From: Pseudomonadota bacterium
GTDB taxonomy: Bacteria; Pseudomonadota; Gammaproteobacteria; Steroidobacterales; Steroidobacteraceae
Reading direction: 5' to 3'
Length of the DNA: 5,348 nucleotides
NCBI GenBank assembly: GCA_021820785.1
Contig: JAKADE010000230.1
Coordinates: 1-5,348, forward strand
The notes beneath the pieces are model-generated. The model searched no databases. It was not told where the DNA came from and saw only the letters and a program-made list of their open reading frames with translations. Made by a program: the position numbers and the translations under genes. Positions 1 through 5,348 of the stretch are shown one piece after another. Numbering within the stretch: the first letter of the stretch is position 1; each line of letters begins with the position of its first letter.

Positions 1-2510
1 CCACCATCGCAAATGCCAATTCGAATGCGCCGAAGGGCAGTTTCGACGGCGCGACGCATGCCTACACCATCGATGCGAACGACCAGATCGACAGCGCCGA
101 GCAGTACGCGAACATCGTGGTCGCGTACCGCAACGGCGCACCGGTCTATCTGAAGAACGTCGCGCGCGTGGTGATGGGCTCGGAGAACAACCAGCTCGCC
201 AGCTGGCTGAACAACACCCCCGCGGTGCTGATCAATGTCCAGCGCCAGCCGGGCGCGAACGTCATCCAGACCGTCAACAACATCCGCTATCTGCTGCCGC
301 AGCTGCGCGCCTCGCTGCCGGCGAACGTCAGCCTGCGGGTGGTGACCGACCGGACCGAGACCATCCGCGCCTCGGTGAACGACGTGGAGTTCGAGCTGAC
401 GCTCGCCGTGGCCCTCGTGGTGCTGGTGATGTTCCTGTTCCTGCGCAGCATCCCCGCCACCATCATCCCGAGCCTCTCGGTGCCGGTCTCGCTGATCGGC
501 ACGTTCGCCGTGATGTACCTGGCGGGGTTCAGTCTCGACAACCTCTCGCTGATGGCGCTCACCATCGCCTCGGGGTTCGTGGTCGATGACGCCATCGTCA
601 TGATCGAGAACATCTCGCGCCACATCGAGCAGGGCAAGCGGCCGTTGCAGGCCGCGCTCGACGGGGCGGGTGAGATCGCCTTCACCATCGTCTCACTGAC
701 CATCTCGCTGATCGCGGTGCTGATCCCGCTGCTGTTCATGCGCGAGGTGGTGGGACGCCTGTTCCGCGAGTTCGCCATCACGCTCGCGATCGCCATCCTG
801 ATCTCCGCAGCAGTCTCCCTGACGCTGGTGCCGATGCTGTGCGCGAAGCTCCTGCGCCCGCATGCCGATACGCTCTCGCACCAGGGCCGCTGGGCGCATC
901 GGGCCGAGGCGTGGTTCAACGGGCTGATCGAGCGCTACGGGCGCGGCCTCACCTGGGCGCTCGAACGCGAACGCCTGGTGCTGTGGATCGCCGCCGGCAC
1001 GCTGGTGCTGACGGTGCTCCTCTATATCGTGATTCCCAAGGGGTTCTTCCCCCTGCAGGACACCGGGCTGCTGCAGGCGACCACGGTCGGGCCGCCCTCG
1101 ATCTCCTTCAGCGCCATGGCGCAGCGCCAGGAAGCACTGGCCGCCGCGCTGCGTCGCAACCCCAACGTGGTCAGTCTCACCTCGTACATCGGGGTGGGCA
1201 GCAACAACATGACCGTCAACGACGGGCAGATGCTGATCAACCTGAAGCCCAAGGACGAGCGCGGCGCCAGCATCACCACCGTGATGAACCAGCTGCTCGC
1301 CGCGGCGCGCACCGTGCCCGGCATCCAGCTGTCACTGCAGCCGGTGCAGGACCTGACCATCAGCTCGATCAGCGGCCGGGCCCGCTACCAGTTCATTCTC
1401 GGCGCGGCGAGTCGCGCCATACTCAAGCCGTGGGTGCCGCGGCTGCTGGCGGCGCTGCGGCGCTCACCGGAACTGGCGCACGTCTCGAGCAGCTTCACCG
1501 AAGAGGGGCGGACCGTGCAGATCGACGTCGATCACAGCACGGCGGCACGCTTCGGCATTACGGATGCGACCATCGACAATGCGCTCTACGACGCCTTCGG
1601 CCAGCGCATCATCTCCACCATCTACACCCAGTCGAATGACTACCGGGTGATCCTGACGGCCGATCCTGACATCTCGAACACCGTCCAGGCGCTCAACACG
1701 TTCTACATCCCCTCCGGCGGCGGCGGGCAGGTGCCGCTCGGTTCGATCGCGCACATCAGCGTCAAGGAGGCGCCCCTGACGCTCGATCACCTGGGGCAGT
1801 TCCCCGCGGCCATGTTCTCCTTCGACACCGCGCCGGGCGCTTCGCTCGGGGCGGCGGTGAGCGCGATCCGCGCCGCAGAGCACCGCATCGACCTGCCGGT
1901 GAGCATCAGCACCACCTTCGAGGGCGAGGCGCTCGCGTTCGAGTCGAGCCTCACCAGCGAGGTGCTGCTGCTGCTGGCGGCGATCGCCACGGTGTACATC
2001 GTGCTCGGGGTGCTGTACGAGAGCTACATCCACCCGCTCACCATTCTCTCGACGCTGCCGTCGGCCGGCATTGGCGCGCTGCTCGCGCTGATGGCGGCCG
2101 GGGAGAGCCTGGACATCATCTCCATCATCGGCATCGTGCTGCTGATCGGCATCGTGAAGAAGAACGCCATCATGATGATCGACTTCGCGCTCGATGCCGA
2201 GCGCACCCGCGGCTTGAGTCCGCGCGAGGCGATCTATCAGGCGGCGCTGCTGCGCTTCCGCCCCATCCTCATGACCACGGTGGCGGCGTTGTTCGCCGCG
2301 CTGCCGCTGATCCTCGGCACCGGCACCGGCTCGGAACTGCGCCGGCCGCTCGGCCTGTCGATCGCCGGCGGATTGGTGCTGAGTCAGCTGCTGACGCTGT
2401 TCACCACGCCGGTGGTCTATCTGTTCTTCGATGAGCTGGCGCGCCGGGCGAAAACGTGGGCAGGCGTCCCGGTGCGCGCCTCCGGTCCTCTGCCGATCGA
2501 CGCGCCGTGA
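1..2510 (+). CDS. mdtB: MdtB-like RND multidrug efflux permease subunit, 5' end missing
   Basis: This is an inner-membrane drug/proton antiporter subunit of the RND (HAE-1) family. The frame is open from the window edge (first full codon at 3) to the TGA at 2508-2510, giving 835 residues. E. coli MdtB has about 1040, so roughly 205 N-terminal residues (TM1 and the first porter subdomains) lie upstream; an ATG or GTG near 117 would be internal. The visible part starts in the N-terminal periplasmic region (AKGSFDG-like and YTIDANDQ motifs). It continues through TM2-TM6 (about 390-860), TM7 ending in PKGFFPLQDTG (about 975-1065), the second periplasmic domain (about 1065-1940) and TM8-TM12 (about 1950-2440). 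The proton relay looks complete: Asp-Asp in TM4 (codons 585-590, motif GFVVDDAIVMIENI), Lys in TM10 (2157-2162, IGIVKKNAIMMIDFA), and Arg and Thr in TM11 (RFRPILMTT, about 2253-2279). The match to MdtB, including LTSYIGV, QPVQDLT and FGQRIISTIYTQ, runs through the whole length. One oddity is Arg instead of the usual Gly after FM in the TM5-TM6 loop (codon 741-743). The gene overlaps the next by four bases. The MdtB rather than MdtC assignment rests on remembered sequence resemblance and gene order; drug specificity cannot be read from it. Confidence 0.93.
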   Translation, partial: TIANANSNAPKGSFDGATHAYTIDANDQIDSAEQYANIVVAYRNGAPVYLKNVARVVMGSENNQLASWLNNTPAVLINVQRQPGANVIQTVNNIRYLLPQLRASLPANVSLRVVTDRTETIRASVNDVEFELTLAVALVVLVMFLFLRSIPATIIPSLSVPVSLIGTFAVMYLAGFSLDNLSLMALTIASGFVVDDAIVMIENISRHIEQGKRPLQAALDGAGEIAFTIVSLTISLIAVLIPLLFMREVVGRLFREFAITLAIAILISAAVSLTLVPMLCAKLLRPHADTLSHQGRWAHRAEAWFNGLIERYGRGLTWALERERLVLWIAAGTLVLTVLLYIVIPKGFFPLQDTGLLQATTVGPPSISFSAMAQRQEALAAALRRNPNVVSLTSYIGVGSNNMTVNDGQMLINLKPKDERGASITTVMNQLLAAARTVPGIQLSLQPVQDLTISSISGRARYQFILGAASRAILKPWVPRLLAALRRSPELAHVSSSFTEEGRTVQIDVDHSTAARFGITDATIDNALYDAFGQRIISTIYTQSNDYRVILTADPDISNTVQALNTFYIPSGGGGQVPLGSIAHISVKEAPLTLDHLGQFPAAMFSFDTAPGASLGAAVSAIRAAEHRIDLPVSISTTFEGEALAFESSLTSEVLLLLAAIATVYIVLGVLYESYIHPLTILSTLPSAGIGALLALMAAGESLDIISIIGIVLLIGIVKKNAIMMIDFALDAERTRGLSPREAIYQAALLRFRPILMTTVAALFAALPLILGTGTGSELRRPLGLSIAGGLVLSQLLTLFTTPVVYLFFDELARRAKTWAGVPVRASGPLPIDAP
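576..610 (+). repeat. Copy 1 of the near-identical TM4 segment shared by the tandem paralogues
   Basis: This stretch codes for the TM4 core FVVDDAIV-IEN. It matches 3698-3732 of the downstream gene at 34 of 35 bases, with the first 24 bases identical. It is part of the paralogy between the two genes, not a mobile or regulatory repeat. The identity includes silent third positions, which similar codon preference or past exchange between copies could explain. Confidence 0.75.
2507..2510 (+). other. GTGA start/stop overlap joining the two permease genes
   Basis: The GTG start of the MdtC-like gene (2507-2509) overlaps the TGA stop of the MdtB-like gene (2508-2510). I see no GGAGG-like Shine-Dalgarno sequence in the 20 bases upstream, which are C-rich. 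Together these suggest that translation of the second gene is coupled to termination on the first, so the two subunits are made together from one transcript. The overlap is seen directly; coupling is inferred. Confidence 0.85.
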
Positions 2511-5348
2511 ACATCTCACGCCTGTTCATCACCCGCCCGGTGGCGACCACGCTGCTGTCCTGCGGGCTCGCGCTCGCCGGACTGGTGGCGTACTTCCTGC
2601 TGCCGGTCGCGCCGATGCCGCAGGTGGATTTCCCGGCCATCGTGGTGTACGCGAATCTTCCCGGGGCGAGTCCCCAGACGGTCGCCACCAGCGTCACGAC
2701 GCCGCTCGAGCGGCGTCTGAGCGCGATCGCGGGCATCGACCAGATGACCTCGCAGAGCACCGAGGGGCGCTCGCAGATCGTGCTGATCTTCAGCCTGAGC
2801 CGCAATATCCACGGCGCGGCGAGCGACGTCGAGGCGGCCATCCAGGCCGCCCGCCAGGATATGCCGGCCTCGCTGCGCTCCGATCCGGGCTACTGGGTGT
2901 TCAATCCCTCCGAGGCGCCCATCCTGATCCTGGCGCTGACCTCGCGCACGCTGCCCATCGGTCAGGTGTACGACGCCGCCTCGACCATCATCCAGCAGAA
3001 AATCCTGCAGGTCCCGGGCGTCGGCAATATCGACATCGGCGGCAGCTCGCTGCCCGCGATCCGCATCGACCTGAACCCGCGCCAGCTGTTCAAGTACGGC
3101 ATCGGCCTCGAGGACGTGCGCGCGGCCATCGCTGCGGCCAATGCGGACAGTCCCAAGGGCGCGCTGTCCTACGGCGGCCAGCGCTATCAGATCTACGTCA
3201 ACGACCGGGCCACGAAGGTCAGCCAGTACCGGCGACTGGTCATCGCCTACCGCAACGGCGCGCCGGTGCGCCTCGGCGACGTGGCGAGCATCCATCACGG
3301 CGTGGAAAACGACCGGGTGCTCGGGCTGTTCAACGGGCAGCGTGCGGTGCTGATGATCATCCGCAAGCAGCCCGATGCCAACGTCATCCAGACGGTGAAC
3401 CGCATCAAGGCGCTCTTGCCGGGCATCCGGGCGTCCATTCCGCGCGGCATCCACCTCGTGGTGACCCACGACCGGACCGGCTCGATCCGCACGTCGCTGC
3501 ACGATGTCGAGATCACGCTGCTGCTCGCCGTGCTGCTGGTCGTCACCGTGGTGCTGGTGATGCTGCGCAACCCGCGTGCGGCGATCGTGCCGGCGATCGT
3601 GGTGCCGCTCGCCCTGATCGGCACGCTCGCGGTCATCTATCTGATTGGTTTCAGCCTGAACAATTTCTCGATGATGGCGCTCACGGTGTCCACGGGCTTC
3701 GTGGTCGATGACGCCATCGTCGTGATCGAGAATATCACCCGGCACATCGAGGCCGGCGAGCCGCGCCTGCGGGCCGCGCTCGAGGGGGCGCGGGAAGTCG
3801 GCTTCACGGTGCTGGCGATGAGCGTTTCGCTCATCGCCGTCTTCACGCCCATCATCCTGATGGGCGGGCTCGTCGGGCGGGTGTTCCGCCAGTTCGCGCT
3901 CACGCTCGCGATCACCGTGGCGCTCTCGCTCATCATCTCCCTGACCACGACACCGATGCTCTGCGGCCGGCTGCTGCGCGCCCATCCGAAGCAGGGCCGG
4001 CTGTTCCGCGCCGTCGAGCGCCTGTTCAACCACACGCGCGATTTCTACGATCACACCCTCGGCGTCGCCCTTCGGCATCCGCGCGCGGTGATGTTCACGC
4101 TGCTCGGGGTAGTGGTGCTGAACTTCTACCTGTTCGCCATCGTGCCGAAGAGCTTTTTCCCGCAGCAGAGCTCGGGCAACCTGAGCGGCTACCTGGTCGC
4201 CGGCCAGAGTACCTCGTTCCAGGCCATGCAGCGCAAGCTGCGTTACGTGGTGAACGTCATCAAGCGCGACCCGGCGGTGGTGAACGTGGTCGGATTCACC
4301 GGCGGCGGCTGGGGCGGCGGCGCCAACACGGCGCACATGTTCATCACCCTGAAGCCGCTCGCCGAGCGGCGGCACACCGATGCCCAGATCATCTCGCGGC
4401 TGAGACGCAAGCTCGCCGGGTTCACCGGCGCGCGGCTGTACCTGAAGACCTCCGGGGATATCCACTCCGGCGGGCGCGAAGGCTACGGGGAGTACCAGTA
4501 CACGCTGCTCTCCGATGACATCGGGCTGCTCAATACCTGGGCGCCGAAGATCGAGGCGGCGCTGAAGAAGTCCAAGAAGCTGCGCGACGTCAGTTCCGAC
4601 CATCAGGTCGGCGGGCTCGACGTGCAGCTGCATATCGACCGCTCGCTCGCAGCGCGCTACGGCCTGAACCTCTCGCAGATCGACAATACGCTGTACGACG
4701 CGTTCGGCCAGCGCCTGGTGTCGACGATCTACCAGGACATGAACCAGTATCACGTGGTCATGGAGGTCAACCCGAAGTTCTGGAACAGTCCGGCGACGCT
4801 GAAGGACCTGTACGTGAGCACCTCGGGCGGCGCGCTCTCGGGCACCGAGTCGAGCATGGGCGCGGCCAACGCGTTCCAGTTCCCCGGCGTGACGCGCACC
4901 GGCGCGGCGCAGAACTTCGCGCTGAACCAGATCGCGGCCACCACCGGCGGGGCGTCCACGGGCAGCGCGGTGAGCACCCAGGCCGAGACCATGGTGCCGC
5001 TCGCAGCCTTCTCGAGCTACGGCCCGGGACTGACGCCGCTCGCGATCAACCACCAGGGCCCGTTCGTCGCCACCACGTTCTCGTTCAATCTGCCGGTGGG
5101 CGAACCGCTCGGCATCGCCACCGCAGCCATCGAGCGGACCATGCGCGATCTGGACGTGCCGGTGGCCGTGCACGGCACGTTCGCCGGCAACGCGCAGCAG
5201 TTCCAGAAAACGGCTTCGGAAGAACCGATCCTGATCCTGGCGGCGTTCGCCACGGTGTACATCGTCCTCGGCATGCTCTACGAGAGCCTGGCGCAGCCGA
5301 TCACCATCCTCTCCACGCTGCCCTCGAGCGGCGTCGGGGCGGTGCTGG
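2507..5348 (+). CDS. mdtC: MdtC-like RND multidrug efflux permease subunit, 3' end missing
   Basis: This is the second RND permease subunit, expected to join the preceding product in an MdtB2C-type heterotrimer in the inner membrane. It begins at GTG 2507-2509, overlapping the previous stop. The next in-frame ATG (Met37) would delete TM1, while this GTG gives the family-typical N-terminus MNISRLFITRPVATTLL. A GTG at 2456 would add 17 residues with no family counterpart. The frame is open for 947 codons to the window end, and about 130 residues (TM9 onward, including the TM10 Lys and TM11 Arg) are missing. Visible parts are TM1 (about 12-32), PVAPMPQVDFP (33-43), the N-terminal periplasmic domain to about 330, TM2-TM6 (about 336-486), TM7 ending in IVPKSFFP (about 527-552), the second periplasmic domain and TM8 (about 905-925). 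TM4 keeps the proton-relay pair Asp401-Asp402. MdtC-like stretches include GGSSLPA, EYQYTLLSDD, QRLVSTIYQ, LAINHQGP and ILSTLPSSGVGA. Oddities are an insert of about 52 residues (about 775-827), a GGGWGGG loop at 599-605, QSSG instead of QDTG (554-557) and Gly650 where Q of the QD motif is usual. The missing C-terminus means the proton relay cannot be fully judged. Confidence 0.92.
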   Translation, partial: MNISRLFITRPVATTLLSCGLALAGLVAYFLLPVAPMPQVDFPAIVVYANLPGASPQTVATSVTTPLERRLSAIAGIDQMTSQSTEGRSQIVLIFSLSRNIHGAASDVEAAIQAARQDMPASLRSDPGYWVFNPSEAPILILALTSRTLPIGQVYDAASTIIQQKILQVPGVGNIDIGGSSLPAIRIDLNPRQLFKYGIGLEDVRAAIAAANADSPKGALSYGGQRYQIYVNDRATKVSQYRRLVIAYRNGAPVRLGDVASIHHGVENDRVLGLFNGQRAVLMIIRKQPDANVIQTVNRIKALLPGIRASIPRGIHLVVTHDRTGSIRTSLHDVEITLLLAVLLVVTVVLVMLRNPRAAIVPAIVVPLALIGTLAVIYLIGFSLNNFSMMALTVSTGFVVDDAIVVIENITRHIEAGEPRLRAALEGAREVGFTVLAMSVSLIAVFTPIILMGGLVGRVFRQFALTLAITVALSLIISLTTTPMLCGRLLRAHPKQGRLFRAVERLFNHTRDFYDHTLGVALRHPRAVMFTLLGVVVLNFYLFAIVPKSFFPQQSSGNLSGYLVAGQSTSFQAMQRKLRYVVNVIKRDPAVVNVVGFTGGGWGGGANTAHMFITLKPLAERRHTDAQIISRLRRKLAGFTGARLYLKTSGDIHSGGREGYGEYQYTLLSDDIGLLNTWAPKIEAALKKSKKLRDVSSDHQVGGLDVQLHIDRSLAARYGLNLSQIDNTLYDAFGQRLVSTIYQDMNQYHVVMEVNPKFWNSPATLKDLYVSTSGGALSGTESSMGAANAFQFPGVTRTGAAQNFALNQIAATTGGASTGSAVSTQAETMVPLAAFSSYGPGLTPLAINHQGPFVATTFSFNLPVGEPLGIATAAIERTMRDLDVPVAVHGTFAGNAQQFQKTASEEPILILAAFATVYIVLGMLYESLAQPITILSTLPSSGVGAVL
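3698..3732 (+). repeat. Copy 2 of the near-identical TM4 segment shared by the tandem paralogues
   Basis: This is the counterpart of 576-610, in the same orientation about 3.1 kb downstream and in the same codon phase relative to its own gene. It carries the Asp401-Asp402 codons (3707-3712) of the MdtC-like subunit. The single mismatch within the 35 bases turns a Met codon of the first gene into Val here. Confidence 0.75.
4826..4990 (+). other. Segment coding for a Gly/Ala/Ser/Thr-rich insert in the MdtC-like docking domain
   Basis: Between the conserved strand ending in DLY (Tyr769) and the conserved VPL strand (from Val830) this protein has 60 residues. The upstream paralogue has 8 at the same place (Tyr to VPL, about 1704-1736), and so does E. 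coli MdtC as I remember it. The net excess is about 52 residues. The stretch is rich in Gly, Ala, Ser and Thr, with one Arg (His- and Lys-free), no Cys and a few aromatic residues (FQF near its middle). The frame is intact on both sides and the G+C-rich codon use matches the surroundings, so it looks like a real protein insert, not a frameshift or inserted element. By comparison with AcrB it should lie in the C-terminal docking subdomain on the periplasmic side, facing adaptor or outer-membrane channel. The exact edges are uncertain by several residues. Confidence 0.8.

Noticed and set aside
287..919. 210-codon minus-strand open frame opposite TM2-TM6 of the MdtB-like gene
   Set aside because: The Ser/Arg/Met/Thr-rich translation is what antisense of hydrophobic membrane-helix codons produces, and there is no independent evidence of a gene.
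839..1639. 266-codon + strand open frame inside the MdtB-like gene
   Set aside because: It is a shifted-frame shadow of conserved RND sequence, and its low-complexity Arg/Ala/Gly-rich product has no domain.
1764..1770. AAGGAGG, a strong Shine-Dalgarno-like sequence inside the MdtB-like gene
   Set aside because: No ATG, GTG or TTG follows at a usable distance in a plausible frame. It simply encodes VKEAP in the second periplasmic domain, though a pausing effect cannot be excluded.
1464..2519. 351-codon open frame on the minus strand opposite the end of the MdtB-like gene
   Set aside because: It has the same cause: it is in register with the sense codons and stops at a sense TCA (1464-1466). 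The Arg/Gln/His/Asp-rich translation matches no family.
2431..3711. 426-codon + strand open frame spanning the gene junction
   Set aside because: It is out of frame with both RND genes. The translation is Arg/Ala/Gly/Pro/His-rich, typical of shifted frames in high-GC DNA, whereas the frame from 2507 gives a full-length match to MdtC.
4826..4990. Insert considered as a small mobile element or sequencing artefact
   Set aside because: It has no flanking direct repeats or inverted ends that I can see, keeps the reading frame exactly, and shares the base composition of the gene.
2516..5173. Very long open frame on the minus strand (885 codons) opposite the MdtC-like gene
   Set aside because: Its codons are in exact register with the sense codons, so its stops would be sense TTA, CTA or TCA, which this G+C-rich gene avoids. 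It ends exactly at the TCA that is codon 4 of the MdtC-like gene (2516-2518). The product is dominated by Arg, His, Asp, Gln and Glu, with no recognisable domain, while the sense strand clearly codes for an RND protein.
1..5348. Possibility of an undescribed system
   Set aside because: Every base is accounted for by two recognisable RND permease genes. The novelty is limited to subunit-specific divergence, not a new type of system.

Overview
This window is wall-to-wall coding DNA on the + strand. It holds two tandem genes for inner-membrane RND (resistance-nodulation-division) drug/proton antiporter subunits of the MdtB and MdtC type. Both genes are cut by the window edges. The high G+C content, the strong preference for G or C at third codon positions and the presence of an RND pump all point to a Gram-negative bacterium, most likely a high-GC proteobacterium (beta- or gammaproteobacterial in flavour). 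I cannot name a genus from this sequence.

Layout. Positions 1-2510 carry the last ~835 codons of an mdtB-like gene, with roughly 205 N-terminal codons lying upstream of the window. Positions 2507-5348 carry the first 947 codons of an mdtC-like gene, with about 130 C-terminal codons lying beyond the window. The two genes overlap by four bases (GTGA), where the GTG start of the second contains the first bases of the TGA stop of the first. There is no intergenic space, so no promoter, terminator, RNA gene, mobile element or CRISPR array is visible.

How they work together. In characterised enterobacterial systems MdtB and MdtC assemble as a B2C heterotrimer, which works with the periplasmic adaptor MdtA and an outer-membrane channel of the TolC type. 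The overlap of the two genes here fits stoichiometric co-production of such a heteromeric pump. An adaptor gene would be expected upstream and possibly an outer-membrane factor or regulator downstream, but neither is in the window.

What stands out. I see no undescribed system; this is a recognisable efflux pump. The MdtC-like subunit is nonetheless distinctly diverged from its partner in the periplasmic part. It has a ~52-residue Gly/Ala/Ser/Thr-rich insert in what should be the docking subdomain. It has a long glycine-rich loop with a single Trp where AcrB has its switch loop. It has also lost two otherwise conserved short motifs (QDTG and QD). The MdtB-like partner keeps all of these and a complete proton-relay set.
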